Shown: one piece after another, positions 27,403 to 36,615 of the stretch | How the letters are laid out: each line of letters starts with the position of its first letter | How positions within the stretch are numbered: the first letter of the stretch is position 1 | From: Cytophagales bacterium Alg240-R148 | GTDB taxonomy: Bacteria; Bacteroidota; Bacteroidia; Cytophagales; Cyclobacteriaceae | Direction of reading: 5' to 3' | Assembly (NCBI GenBank): GCA_900537185.1 | Contig: LS999831.1 | Span: 186,001-250,000, forward strand | Length of the DNA stretch: 64,000 bases | Notes under the pieces: generated by a model | Told to the model about the DNA's origin: nothing | Databases searched by the model: none | The model's input: the letters and a program-made list of their open reading frames with translations, nothing else | Position numbers and translations under genes: made by a program

Positions 27403-29580
27403 ATGAAATCCCTTTTTACAAGCTCTTTTCTTCTTTTTATCAGCTCCATTTGTTTTTCCCAAACAACATTTCAATATGGAAAGGATGTTGCGGTTGTCCT
27501 AGATGGAGTAGAATTAAGTGAACCTTGGAATGGAGGGCTTAACTCTGCTCAGTTTAGTGAAATTGACTTAGATTTGGATGGGACACTGGATCTTTTCGTT
27601 TTTGATAGACACAGCAATACCATTGCTACTTTTTTATACAAAGACGGCGCTTATATTTTTGCTCCTGAGTACGCATTGTTGTTTCCACCCGACTTGCAAA
27701 GCTGGGTTTTACTAAGAGATTACAATTGCGATGGCCAAGCCGATATTTTTACTTATACGGCTTTTGGAGTGGCCTTGTACGAAAACACTTCTGACACCAA
27801 TCTTTCTTTTGAGCTGGTAGTGAATCCCATTTTATCTTTAGGGTTTAGCGGCAACATCAATATAAAAATCAACCCGGACGATGTACCGTTAATAGAAGAC
27901 CTAGATGGAGATGGCGATTTGGACATAGCCAACTTTAATTTTTCTGGCACAGGAGGGATAGAATTCCATCAGAATATGAGCGTGGAGAACACAGGTTTGT
28001 GTTCCAATCTAGAACTGGTCAGAATCAATCGTTTTTGGGGGGATTTTAAAGAGTGTGGCTGTGGCGTTTTTGCTTTTAATGGCGAAGACTGCCCACCTTC
28101 CGGAGGAAAAATTGAACATGTTGTAGGAAAATCAATGTTCTCTTATGACTACAACAAAGATGGCGTTTTGGACCTTGCTTTTGCAGAAGACGGCTGTGGC
28201 ACCATGTACATATTGCCCAACTCCGGTAGCAATACCGTTCCAAAATTCACTAAAGCTGCAATCAATTTCCCCTCTGCCAACCAGCCAATTTCTGGATTTT
28301 CTTTTCCTTCTGCTTATAAAATCGACCTCGATCACGACGGAGATTTGGACATTGTTGCTTCGCAAAACTCCAGGTTAGAAAACACTTTTTATACCAACCA
28401 CGAAAAATCCATCCATGCCTATTCCAACTCAAATAACAATTATACATTAGAAACCATCGGATTTTTGCAAAACAATGGCATTGACCTTGGTTCCCACGCT
28501 TTTTCTCAATTTTACGACTACGATGCCGATGGGGATTTGGACCTTTTCGTATCCAGTAAAAATCGAGCCTTTGGCAAACCTGAGAACGCATCTATTTCGC
28601 TTTTTCAAAATGAAGGGTCTGCTATTGCACCTAAATTTGTTTTAACGGTGGAAGATGTGTTTAATTTTTCGTTCTCAGGCATAAGCGATTTCCAGTTCTT
28701 TTTTAAAGACATTAATGGAGATTCCAAACCCGATTTCATATTAAAATCGAACTGGCCCAATGGAGCAAGCAGTTTGAATTACTTTGAAGCCATCCCCTCA
28801 GAAAATTTTAATTTTGATTTTCGTACTGCTTATGAAATTGAAATCAGCACAAGCAGGTGGGACAATATTTTCCCATTCGATGTGAATTCGGATGGTGTAC
28901 TAGATTTTCTTGTAGGAAAAAACAATGGAAGTCTGCATTTGTACAAAGGCCTGAATGCGTCCAACCCGAGCTATGTTCTGTCCACAGAAAATTATTACGG
29001 ATTTGAGTTTGATTTTCTGAAACGAAATCTCAACCCCCTGGTTGCCGACGTAGATGGCAATGGAACGGCCGATTTAATAGTAACACATGCTCAGGGAACA
29101 ATAGAGCTTTTTCCAGATTTTCAACAATCCGTATCCAACCCAAAAGAACCCATCCTTCTTTCTATACAACAGGAGAATGCAACCTATTCTTACTCAGGTG
29201 GGCTTCAAAACTACCTTGCAGTGGCCAATATTAAATCGAGCAATACGCCGCAGCTCTTCATTACAACCATGCAGGGTGGCATCCACTACTTAATCAATAC
29301 AGAAGAGAAAGGTGCTGGAAGTGCCTTAGAACCGCAAGTTTATGTATACCCCGTTCCAATTTATGCAGGCCAGCAAGCAATGATAAAAGTAGGCGTATCT
29401 GAATCCATGTCTGTTGTGATTCACGATCTCCAAGGAAAACAAATCACCTTGCCCAACCAAATCCTATCGGGTGAAGAAAAAACAATCGACGCCAGTACTT
29501 TGCCTTCCGGTACTTTCATAATTTCGGGGGTTAAAGATGGAAAAATCATAGCATCTGAAAGGTTAATAATATTTAGGTAA
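27403..29580 (+). CDS. Secreted VCBS/FG-GAP repeat protein with T9SS C-terminal tail
   Basis: 725 residues from ATG 27403 (the TTG six bases upstream is a worse start). Sec signal MKSLFTSSFLLFISSICFS-Q. The body contains several Asp-rich FG-GAP/VCBS-type repeats, for example DLDLDGTLDLFVFD, DLDGDGDLDIANF, DYNKDGVLDLAFAED, DLDHDGDLDIVAS and DYDADGDLDLFVSS, which should bind Ca2+ in a beta propeller. The last about 80 residues, starting YVYPVPIYAGQQ and ending ERLIIFR, have the form of a type IX sorting domain. So it is exported and probably surface-attached or released. The small gene at 29580 overlaps its stop. Ligand unknown. Confidence 0.88.
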   Translation: MKSLFTSSFLLFISSICFSQTTFQYGKDVAVVLDGVELSEPWNGGLNSAQFSEIDLDLDGTLDLFVFDRHSNTIATFLYKDGAYIFAPEYALLFPPDLQSWVLLRDYNCDGQADIFTYTAFGVALYENTSDTNLSFELVVNPILSLGFSGNINIKINPDDVPLIEDLDGDGDLDIANFNFSGTGGIEFHQNMSVENTGLCSNLELVRINRFWGDFKECGCGVFAFNGEDCPPSGGKIEHVVGKSMFSYDYNKDGVLDLAFAEDGCGTMYILPNSGSNTVPKFTKAAINFPSANQPISGFSFPSAYKIDLDHDGDLDIVASQNSRLENTFYTNHEKSIHAYSNSNNNYTLETIGFLQNNGIDLGSHAFSQFYDYDADGDLDLFVSSKNRAFGKPENASISLFQNEGSAIAPKFVLTVEDVFNFSFSGISDFQFFFKDINGDSKPDFILKSNWPNGASSLNYFEAIPSENFNFDFRTAYEIEISTSRWDNIFPFDVNSDGVLDFLVGKNNGSLHLYKGLNASNPSYVLSTENYYGFEFDFLKRNLNPLVADVDGNGTADLIVTHAQGTIELFPDFQQSVSNPKEPILLSIQQENATYSYSGGLQNYLAVANIKSSNTPQLFITTMQGGIHYLINTEEKGAGSALEPQVYVYPVPIYAGQQAMIKVGVSESMSVVIHDLQGKQITLPNQILSGEEKTIDASTLPSGTFIISGVKDGKIIASERLIIFR

Positions 29581-29927
29581 TGCTCATTTACGTTCAGATA
29601 AAACCTAAGAATGCCATAGATTTTGGTTGCCCTGATATTTTAAAAACAATCCATGAAACCATTGTTGAATTTGACTCGCATTCCGACCCATCTTTACCCA
29701 ATGCTGTAGCGCAGCAATTACTTACCAATAAAACCAAGGCCTACTTAGTGGTAGACGCCAATGGCAATGAACCAACAGGAAATGTCCTTTCATTTTTAAG
29801 CAAAATAAAAGCCAGACCTCTTTTAGAAATCTGGCTTGTTGGCGAACATAAGTCGCTGCAACAATATTGTAAATCGGTAGGAATCACTTTGAAAGTGGTG
29901 GATTCCTTAAAAGCCATAAAAATTTAG
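29580..29927 (+). CDS. Small hypothetical protein, coupled to the T9SS cargo gene
   Basis: 115 residues. Its ATG overlaps the stop of the preceding gene in the arrangement TAATG, indicating translational coupling. No signal peptide or membrane helix; the pattern of short strands and helices (YLVVDANGNEPTGNVLSFL then LLEIWLVGEHKSL) looks like a compact alpha/beta fold. I do not recognise the family. Its stop overlaps that of the convergent hemB gene by four bases. That it follows a secreted protein yet appears cytosolic is unexpected. Likely real because of length, codon pattern and tight coupling. Confidence 0.6.
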   Translation: MLIYVQIKPKNAIDFGCPDILKTIHETIVEFDSHSDPSLPNAVAQQLLTNKTKAYLVVDANGNEPTGNVLSFLSKIKARPLLEIWLVGEHKSLQQYCKSVGITLKVVDSLKAIKI

Positions 29928-30901
29928 ATATTTTTGAGCTTCTGGGCCATTTCTTTTGCATGATACGTTAATATGATATCCGCTCCTGCTCTTTTAATAC
30001 TCAGCAAGGTTTCTTCCATTACCTTGTCATAATCCAACCATCCTTTTTCTCCAGCAGCTTTTAACATTGCATACTCCCCACTAACATTGTAAGCCGTAAT
30101 TGGCAAATTACTGTGTTGTTGAAGGGATTTGATGATGTCCAAATAAGCCAAAGCGGGTTTCACCATTAAAAAGTCTGCCCCCTCCATCTCATCCAGCTCG
30201 GCTTCAATCAATGCTTCTGAGCTATTGGCTGGGTCCATTTGATAGGTTTTCTTATTGCCAGATTTTGGGGCTGAATCCAAGGCGTCTCTGAACGGCCCAT
30301 AAAAAGCCGAAGCATATTTGGCTGTGTAAGACATAATGGATACATGCTCATGCCCGTGGGCATCTAAAACCCGCCGAATGTGCTCTACTCTACCATCCAT
30401 CATATCAGAAGGGCCTATTACGTCTGCACCCGCTTCTGCTTGTACCAAGGCCATTTTTCCTAAAACCTCTAGGGTAGCATCGTTTAAAATGACGCCATTT
30501 TCGTCCACAATCCCATCGTGCCCATCAGAAGAGTAAGGATCAAGCGCAACGTCGGTCATCAACGTAATTTCCGGAAAAGTATTTTTTATTAGAGCCAACG
30601 ACTTTTGATAAAAGAAGTTGGCATCAAAACTTTTTGTAGCTGTTTTGTCTTTGTAATTTTCTCCCACTACTGGAAAAACATCAAATGCATGTATGCCCAA
30701 TGCAAGGCAGCTTTCAATTTCTTTTAACAAGAGGTCGGTTGACAACCTAAATATTCCAGGCATAGAGTCCACTTCGATCTTTTTCTTGCTGCCCTCCAAT
30801 AAAAACAAAGGGAATATCAAATCATTAACACCTACTTGGGTTTCTCGTACCAAACTTCTTACAGAAGCCGATTTTCTATTTCTTCTTGGTCGTTGAATCA
30901 T
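29924..30901 (-). CDS. hemB: Porphobilinogen synthase (delta-aminolevulinic acid dehydratase)
   Basis: 325 residues. Condenses two 5-aminolevulinate to porphobilinogen in heme synthesis. Active-site lysines are in YTAKYASAFYGPFR and FLMVKPALAYLD. The metal-binding segment reads DVALDPYSSDGHDG (residues 117-130): aspartates replace the cysteines of zinc enzymes, so this should be the Mg2+/Asp-rich class. The N-terminus RPRRNRKSASVRSLVRET is typical. Cytosolic. It starts 3 bp after the stop of rocD on the same strand, so rocD-hemB are probably one transcript, although their pathways are unrelated except for glutamate-derived precursors. Confidence 0.97.
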   Translation of the reverse strand: MIQRPRRNRKSASVRSLVRETQVGVNDLIFPLFLLEGSKKKIEVDSMPGIFRLSTDLLLKEIESCLALGIHAFDVFPVVGENYKDKTATKSFDANFFYQKSLALIKNTFPEITLMTDVALDPYSSDGHDGIVDENGVILNDATLEVLGKMALVQAEAGADVIGPSDMMDGRVEHIRRVLDAHGHEHVSIMSYTAKYASAFYGPFRDALDSAPKSGNKKTYQMDPANSSEALIEAELDEMEGADFLMVKPALAYLDIIKSLQQHSNLPITAYNVSGEYAMLKAAGEKGWLDYDKVMEETLLSIKRAGADIILTYHAKEMAQKLKNI

Positions 30902-30903
30902 CC

Positions 30904-32145
30904 TTATTTCTTCGTAAATGCTGCTATGGTTTTTTCGATGATGTCACAGCAGGCATCGATTTGCTCTGCCGTCATTACTAAAGGAGGAGCAAAACGGATG
31001 ATATTGCCATGGGTTGGTTTGGCAAGCAAGCCATTTTCCTTAAAAGCAACGCACAAATCCCAAGCGGTTGTGCTGTCTTCACTGTCGTTTATCAAAATAG
31101 CATTCATCAATCCTTTTCCCCTCACTTTAAGCACCAAGTCTTGCGTAGCTATAAAGTCGGTAAGGCGTTTCCGGAATTGCTGTCCTAAGGCCTCGGCTCT
31201 TTCTGCTAGCTTTTCGTCTTGTACCACTTCCAAAGCCGCTACGGCTACCGCACAAGCCAATGGGTTGCCACCATAAGTAGAGCCATGCTGACCAGGTTGG
31301 ATCACCTCCATTACCGGGTTGTTTGCCAACACTGCTGACACAGGATAAACACCTCCTGAAAGCGCTTTTCCTAAAATCAACACATCTGGCTTTACATTTT
31401 CGTGGTCTACCGCCAATAACTTACCAGTTCTGGCAATTCCAGTCTGTACTTCATCTGCAATAAACAAACTATTGTATTTGGTACAAAGTGCACTGGCTGA
31501 GGCGAGATAACCTTCATCCGGAACAAAAACCCCAGCTTCTCCTTGGATTGGTTCCACTAAAAACCCTGCTACGTTGTCTTGGCCCAAGGCTGCCTCTAAA
31601 GCTTCTAAATCGTTGTATGGTATTCTTATAAAACCAGGGGTATAAGGTCCGAAATTTTCATATGCCACTGGATCATTTGAAAACGAAATTATGGTCGTTG
31701 TGCGCCCGTGAAAATTGCCATCGCACACAATAATTTGAGCCTGGTCTTCTGGTATGCCTCTTTTTTCATACGCCCATTTTCTGCAAAGTTTGATGGCAGT
31801 TTCTACCGCCTCAGCACCAGTATTCATGGGCAAAACTTTGTCAAAACCAAAAAACTTCGATACAAACTCTTCGTACTGTCCTAACACGTCGTTGTAAAAT
31901 GCCCTTGAAGTAAGGGTTAACTTCTCTGCCTGAGCAGTCAGGGCCTTTAAAATATGGGGGTGGGAATGGCCTTGATTTACCGCACTATAAGCAGATAAAA
32001 AATCAAAATACTCATTGCCCTCTACATCCCAAACTTTTGCTCCCTTGCCTTTTGAAAGCACAACCGGAAGTGGGTGATAATTATGCGCACCGTACTTATT
32101 CTCTAAGTCAATGGCTTCTTGACTGTTTTTTATAGTAAACTCCAT
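30904..32145 (-). CDS. rocD: Ornithine aminotransferase
   Basis: 413 residues of the class III PLP aminotransferases. The N-terminus ([21 protein letters not shown]) is the classical ornithine-aminotransferase opening, with the family's [23 protein letters not shown] next. PLP is bound through the Lys in [18 protein letters not shown] and the aspartate in [15 protein letters not shown]. Transfers the delta-amino group of ornithine to 2-oxoglutarate, giving glutamate semialdehyde for proline synthesis or arginine breakdown. Cytosolic. A TAnnTTTG box sits about 24 bp upstream. hemB follows 2 bp after the stop. Confidence 0.95.
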   Translation of the reverse strand: MEFTIKNSQEAIDLENKYGAHNYHPLPVVLSKGKGAKVWDVEGNEYFDFLSAYSAVNQGHSHPHILKALTAQAEKLTLTSRAFYNDVLGQYEEFVSKFFGFDKVLPMNTGAEAVETAIKLCRKWAYEKRGIPEDQAQIIVCDGNFHGRTTTIISFSNDPVAYENFGPYTPGFIRIPYNDLEALEAALGQDNVAGFLVEPIQGEAGVFVPDEGYLASASALCTKYNSLFIADEVQTGIARTGKLLAVDHENVKPDVLILGKALSGGVYPVSAVLANNPVMEVIQPGQHGSTYGGNPLACAVAVAALEVVQDEKLAERAEALGQQFRKRLTDFIATQDLVLKVRGKGLMNAILINDSEDSTTAWDLCVAFKENGLLAKPTHGNIIRFAPPLVMTAEQIDACCDIIEKTIAAFTKK

Positions 32146-32168
32146 AGGTATCGTTTCGATTTAGAATG

Positions 32169-32176
32169 CAAAGGTA
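32169..32176 (-). promoter_or_regulatory. Bacteroidota -7 box for rocD
   Basis: Plus-strand CAAAGGTA, i.e. TACCTTTG on the minus strand, 24 nt before the rocD ATG. No TTTG at the right spacing. Confidence 0.4.
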
Positions 32177-32216
32177 ATAATAATTCATGTATGCACCCCT
32201 GCAATGATTCGGAAAA

Positions 32217-32447
32217 TCACCCCTGTAACTCTCCTATTTGTTCGAATCTTCCAAAAACTTTTTCTTCATGCGGGGCGTCCTTTAATTCGCTGGTTAGGTC
32301 TTGGCCTGCCCAGTGTTCGTAGTGCTTTCCGTTTCTCCACATCCTTGATTTAGTAACATCGTACACCCGACCTTTGTACGCCACCCAAATTTCTTCTTTG
32401 TCCTGCCCATTCCTTAAGGACAGTTGTTGCTTGCTTATTTTTTTCAT
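32217..32447 (-). CDS. Small cytochrome b5-like heme-binding domain protein
   Basis: 76 residues from ATG 32447 (MKKISKQQL); the in-frame extension to 32558 has no support. Pattern: EEIWVAYKGRVYDVTKSRMW, then GKHYEHWAGQDLTSELKDAPH, then FGRFEQIG. This is the minimal soluble cytochrome b5 fold known in bacteria, with histidines in the HYEHWAGQD and APH positions as probable heme ligands. No anchor and no signal peptide, so cytosolic. It precedes rocD-hemB on the same strand by about 70 bp, and heme-synthesis gene hemB is nearby, which makes a heme link plausible. Redox partner unknown. Confidence 0.8.
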   Translation of the reverse strand: MKKISKQQLSLRNGQDKEEIWVAYKGRVYDVTKSRMWRNGKHYEHWAGQDLTSELKDAPHEEKVFGRFEQIGELQG

Positions 32448-32569
32448 GCGCACCGAGCAATTTTTACCACATATAAGGAAATTATTACTTCTATGTATTA
32501 AAAATTGTCTATCTAAAATTAATCTTATATTTTTTCTTTTTTTCCAATCGCACCGCAATATACAGAATC

Positions 32570-33832
32570 ATGAACAAATCAAATGTTATCATCACCCTCC
32601 TACTACCATTAATTCTCTTCGCTTGTGGCGAATCTACTAAAGAAACCGAAACCGAAGCAACTACAACAACAGATACGCTGGATCTCAAAACTAGAGCCCA
32701 GCAATTGGCACACAACAACATCATAACCGATGGACATGTAGACCTGCCGTTTAGAATGAAAATACATCAATACCGATTAAAAAAAGAATGGATTGATGTT
32801 TCCAAAAGAACGGAGGAAGGTGATTTTGATTTTGTAAGAGCAAAACAAGGAGGCCTGGATGCCCCTTTCATGTCCATTTATATACCAGCTAGCTACCAAG
32901 AAAAAGGTGGCGCCAAGGTTTTTGCAGACTCCTTGATTAATATGGTTGAAAAAATAACAACCGAATACCCAGACAAATTTGCATTGGCTGGTTCACCGAA
33001 GGAAGTAGAAAACAATTTTGAAAAAGGTATTATTTCTTTGCCAATGGGCATGGAAAATGGCGCACCTATTGAAGATGACATCAACAATGTTGCCTATTTT
33101 CACGAAAGAGGGATACGCTATATAACCCTTACCCATTCCAAATGGAATCAAATATGTGACTCTTCTTACGACCCCGAAAGAAAATGGAACGGACTCAGCC
33201 CTTTTGGGGTGGAAGTAGTTGCAGAAATGAATAATGTCGGTATCATGGTTGATATTTCGCATGTTTCTGACAGTACATTTTATCAGGTGATGCAACTATC
33301 CAAGGCGCCAGTGATAGCCTCCCATAGTTCTTGCAGAAAGTATACACCGGATTTTGAAAGAAATATGAGCGATGATATGATTGAACTGCTAGGAAAAAAA
33401 GGTGGGGTTATTCAAATCAATTTTGGATCAGGTTTTTTGGATGCTGAAGTAAAAGAGTTCAACAAAATAAATCGAGAAGCACTCACAAACCTGCTAGAAG
33501 ACCAAGGTTTATCGTATTCAGATTCTGCTGCTAAACCAATTATAGAGCAATTTAAAAATGAGACTCCAACTTTATTTGCCGATGTAAAAACGGTAGCCGA
33601 TCACATTGACCACGTAGTAGCCTTAGCTGGTATTGACCACGTTGGGTTGGGATCCGATTACGACGGCGTTGGTGATTCTTTACCAACTGGCTTAAAGGAC
33701 GTATCCATGTATCCCAACTTAATTGAAGAATTGTTATCAAGAGGATATAGCGATGCGGACATCAAAAAAATATGTTACCAAAACGTATGGAGAGTTTGGA
33801 ATCGGGTAATAGAGGTTGCAGAGAAAGGCTGA
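32570..33832 (+). CDS. Membrane dipeptidase family M19, lipoprotein
   Basis: 420 residues with lipobox LILFACG (Cys about 19), so anchored in the envelope. The catalytic domain shows the M19 renal-dipeptidase elements: DGHVDLPFR near the start of the mature protein, EGIENGAP-like GMENGAPIED, SHSSCRKY and GLGSDYDGV. These supply the binuclear zinc ligands. Hydrolyses dipeptides, probably including D-amino-acid containing ones. Divergent from the cytochrome b5-like gene and followed by an intrinsic terminator, so a single-gene unit. Fits with M16 and M14 peptidases elsewhere in the window as part of extracellular peptide use. Confidence 0.93.
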   Translation: MNKSNVIITLLLPLILFACGESTKETETEATTTTDTLDLKTRAQQLAHNNIITDGHVDLPFRMKIHQYRLKKEWIDVSKRTEEGDFDFVRAKQGGLDAPFMSIYIPASYQEKGGAKVFADSLINMVEKITTEYPDKFALAGSPKEVENNFEKGIISLPMGMENGAPIEDDINNVAYFHERGIRYITLTHSKWNQICDSSYDPERKWNGLSPFGVEVVAEMNNVGIMVDISHVSDSTFYQVMQLSKAPVIASHSSCRKYTPDFERNMSDDMIELLGKKGGVIQINFGSGFLDAEVKEFNKINREALTNLLEDQGLSYSDSAAKPIIEQFKNETPTLFADVKTVADHIDHVVALAGIDHVGLGSDYDGVGDSLPTGLKDVSMYPNLIEELLSRGYSDADIKKICYQNVWRVWNRVIEVAEKG

Positions 33833-33856
33833 ACGAAATAATTTAACTTTTATTAT

Positions 33857-33894
33857 AAAATAAACCCTAAATCATTAAATTTGGGGTTTATTTT
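33857..33894 (+). terminator. Intrinsic terminator after the M19 dipeptidase
   Basis: AAATAAACCC pairs with GGGTTTATTT, extended inward by five pairs, with a 6-nt loop, then T-run. Confidence 0.75.
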
Positions 33895-33926
33895 TAACAT
33901 TATCAGCAAAACTTACCAAAAAACCG

Positions 33927-34844
33927 ATGCCTTCATCAGATAGGTTTATTATTGACAAACAACGCAACTTCGGCGATAAGGTGGGGGACACTTTTAGTTT
34001 TTTAACAGAAAATTTTAAGCCTTTATTTAGTGTTTTGCTGTATGTTTCAGGGCCTTTTTTAATTTTAGGCTCCTTGTTATCCGCTTACTCTCAGAGGTAT
34101 ACCATCAACATTACCAGTTTTAGTGAAAAAGAAATCCAACAATTATTAGAACCGGAATTTCTTGTCTCTATCATCATCATGATCCTTACTTTTTCACTTT
34201 CTACGCTGCTCTCTTATGCAGTGGTTTTAGAATATATAAAGTATTACAAAGAAAACGATGCCATCGGCACCATCGACCAAATATGGCAACAAGTCAAAAA
34301 AACTCTATTTAAATATTTTCTCATCTCGCTTTTTTCTTTTGTAGTATTTTTTGGCTTAGGTGTGGCCATGGCGTTGGTGGTGGGGCTATTATCGGAGGCT
34401 GGCAACGGATTGGTCATTGCACTGTTTATTTTATTTTATATTTTCTTCCTTCTGTACGCTATGTACACCCTCTTTTTAATTTATCCAATCGTTACTTTCG
34501 AGGGTCTAGGACCAGTTCAAGCCACCAAAAAGTGTTTCAAACTTTTAAAAGGGCATAATTGGGCACATTTTGGATTGTTAACCGTTATCCTCATCATTTC
34601 TTATACCATTTCCCTGTTCTTTTCCATTCCAAACATCGGAGTGGTTTCTTTTGTCACCTTCCAAGAGGTTACGGGTACGCCCTATGACAAACCTATTTGG
34701 TTCCAAGTAGTTTTTACTGCCACCCACCTAATTTCTACTTTTGGTAGTTTATTGGTAACCGTTATCCCTTTGATAACCATCACGCTTCAGTATTTTCACT
34801 TGTGCAACGCCGGGACTGCTAAAACCGACCAAATTTTAGAGTAA
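33927..34844 (+). CDS. Multipass membrane protein of unknown function
   Basis: 305 residues with about six hydrophobic helices (around 32-55, 80-105, 130-158, 165-195, 217-240, 262-290) and a short cytosolic N-terminus. The pattern FEGLGPVQATKKCFKLLKGHNWAHFG between helices resembles the membrane domain found in glycerophosphodiester phosphodiesterase-related proteins of Bacteroidota and Firmicutes; this is a weak visual match. The gene converges on a beta-barrel type gene with a 26-bp overlap. No catalytic residues stand out. Inner membrane; function unknown. Confidence 0.7.
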   Translation: MPSSDRFIIDKQRNFGDKVGDTFSFLTENFKPLFSVLLYVSGPFLILGSLLSAYSQRYTINITSFSEKEIQQLLEPEFLVSIIIMILTFSLSTLLSYAVVLEYIKYYKENDAIGTIDQIWQQVKKTLFKYFLISLFSFVVFFGLGVAMALVVGLLSEAGNGLVIALFILFYIFFLLYAMYTLFLIYPIVTFEGLGPVQATKKCFKLLKGHNWAHFGLLTVILIISYTISLFFSIPNIGVVSFVTFQEVTGTPYDKPIWFQVVFTATHLISTFGSLLVTVIPLITITLQYFHLCNAGTAKTDQILE

Positions 34845-35496
34845 AGACGTAGTTAAGACCTTCAAAATCTGAGCTTGCTGTATGTGCCAAGTTTAAGTCT
34901 TGTACAAATCGTTGTGAAATACCTGTCCCAATTCTGAAATTTTTCGCAACATTCACTTCAATCATCACACTCGGCTCAACATACCAAAACACGTCGTCAC
35001 TTACTAAGTCTGTAGAATTGTTGTTATCGTCCCAATCTTGGCTGTATCCAAACCATCCTGCGCCACCTGAAATAGGGAAAGTTAAATGAACCACCTCATT
35101 GCTAAACACAATGGGCTCTATGAACATACCACCGTATCCACCAATCAAAACAACATTTCTTAATGGATCTATGCCACTGTATTTGGCAGACGGGATGACC
35201 CCTTGCCCTTCAAAACCAATGGCCAAAACGCGGTTAATAATCCAACCACCTTTCACTCCTACCATCACATTGGCCTTGTCTTTAATATCAGTATATTTAA
35301 AGTTGACCCCAAAGAATCCACCATTGTGGCTATGTTTGCCACCAATAGTTTTCATTTCCTTTTCATCATTTTTCTTATTGGAAATTGTAATGTAAGTTGT
35401 CTCATCCTCAATTTCCACATTGGTTGAGTCATTTTCTTGCGCCAATATTGCGCCCGTCATAAAGCAACACAACATTATTAGATAACACTTTTTCAT
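34819..35496 (-). CDS. Outer-membrane beta-barrel type protein
   Basis: 225 residues with a signal peptide (MKKCYLIMLCCFMTGAILA-Q). The mature part is an acidic linker followed by amphipathic strands from about residue 55 onwards (GGFFGVNFKYTDIK, MVGVKGGWIIN, VLIGGYGGMFIEPIV), ending in a strand with C-terminal Phe (FTLKFGRF), a strong barrel-insertion hallmark. Family not recognised; probably an 8-strand barrel. Its 3' end overlaps the convergent membrane gene by 26 bp. Predicted outer membrane; no functional clue. Confidence 0.7.
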   Translation of the reverse strand: MKKCYLIMLCCFMTGAILAQENDSTNVEIEDETTYITISNKKNDEKEMKTIGGKHSHNGGFFGVNFKYTDIKDKANVMVGVKGGWIINRVLAIGFEGQGVIPSAKYSGIDPLRNVVLIGGYGGMFIEPIVFSNEVVHLTFPISGGAGWFGYSQDWDDNNNSTDLVSDDVFWYVEPSVMIEVNVAKNFRIGTGISQRFVQDLNLAHTASSDFEGLNYVFTLKFGRF

Positions 35497-35615
35497 TCTT
35501 TTTTTAGTTTTCTACCAACTTATAGACAACCCATTTATATAAAGGTTTCCATTACTGAACACTTTTCATTTTTTTTTTTAGTTTAAGAATTCACTATTTT
35601 CGAAAAAAAAATAAT

Positions 35616-35873
35616 ATGTTCGGTTGGTTTAGTAAAAAAGGGAAAAAGAAGAAAGAAAGAACATTTCTAGATTTAAATCAAAACCCAATTCAAATTGGAG
35701 ACAAAGTAAGATCATTCCGATACGATTTGGGCATTTGTGAGGTAATCGAAGGAGAAAATGGAGGGATTTCTTACAAATCCACTGAAAAAGATAGTGTTGT
35801 AAGTTGGATTAAAATGATAGATGCTTCTACGGAAAATCAAAAAGTCGAGTTAATAAATAAGGAAAATAATTAA
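35616..35873 (+). CDS. Small hypothetical protein
   Basis: 85 residues, cytosolic by composition, with a very basic N-terminus MFGWFSKKGKKKKERT and a C-terminal part of alternating strands (IGDKVRSFRYDLGICEVIEGENGGISY). The second half looks like a small SH3- or KOW-like barrel (VRS-F-YDLGICEVIE), a guess from strand pattern. No homologue recognised. Isolated between two promoter-bearing spacers; probably its own transcript. Coding is supported by an uninterrupted frame and the ATG after a suitable leader. Confidence 0.55.
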   Translation: MFGWFSKKGKKKKERTFLDLNQNPIQIGDKVRSFRYDLGICEVIEGENGGISYKSTEKDSVVSWIKMIDASTENQKVELINKENN

Positions 35874-35949
35874 ATTTACTCGACCTTAGGACATCATTTT
35901 TAACTTTACACAGAGCAAAATTCATTTGTTCTTTTATAACTTAAGAAAA

Positions 35950-36615
35950 ATGCAATTTAAATCACTTGCTCCAAAAGACACTTTTTTACGTTGCGCTTTG
36001 CTTTTCTGGGCGTTTGGAGCCTTCCTTATGCTCGCAACAGATAAAGGTGCTGTTGTTTTGTGGATAAACGACAACCACAGTACTTTTGGAGATTTCTTTT
36101 TCAAGTATTTCACCCATGTTGGAGACGGGTTGGCGTTGGCTCTAATTGGCATTTTATTGTATTTCAAAAAATTTTATCCGGCTTTGTTTTTCACATTGTC
36201 TGGAATCCTTGCCGGTCTTTTAGCTCAATTATTAAAACGGAGTGTTTTTAAAGGCTGGCCGAGGCCCGTAGCCTATTTTGAGCATATCGATTTGAATTTA
36301 GTGGAAGGTGTCAAAATCAATCATTTCGAGACTTTCCCTTCTGGGCATACCGCAGCAGGCTTTGCAATGGCATTTTCGCTCTTCCTTATATTTAATAAAA
36401 CAAAATATACTGGTATACTATTTTTTATCGTTGCTTTGCTAATAGGTGCCTCTAGAATATATTTAGCACAGCATTTCTTTATAGATACTTATTTTGGGAG
36501 TTTATTAGGCGTCCTAGGAGTTTTTCTTGCTCAATTTATTACCAAAAAAATCATACAAAAAAAACCTAACTCAAAAGCTTATTTTAACCCTTCTATTGTT
36601 TTACATACCAAATAA
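35950..36615 (+). CDS. PAP2 family phosphatase
   Basis: 221 residues from ATG 35950 (the TTG 24 bp upstream adds little). Integral membrane protein with about five helices. Acid-phosphatase motifs: the KRSVFKGWPRP region (motif 1), FPSGHTAAGFAM (motif 2, PSGH) and SRIYLAQHFFIDTYFGS (motif 3, SR-x5-H-x3-D). Typical roles are dephosphorylation of undecaprenyl diphosphate or lipid A/phosphatidate. It overlaps the next gene, a GT39 glycosyltransferase, by one base (TAATG), so a shared substrate such as polyprenyl phosphate is likely. Inner membrane, active site outside. Confidence 0.9.
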   Translation: MQFKSLAPKDTFLRCALLFWAFGAFLMLATDKGAVVLWINDNHSTFGDFFFKYFTHVGDGLALALIGILLYFKKFYPALFFTLSGILAGLLAQLLKRSVFKGWPRPVAYFEHIDLNLVEGVKINHFETFPSGHTAAGFAMAFSLFLIFNKTKYTGILFFIVALLIGASRIYLAQHFFIDTYFGSLLGVLGVFLAQFITKKIIQKKPNSKAYFNPSIVLHTK

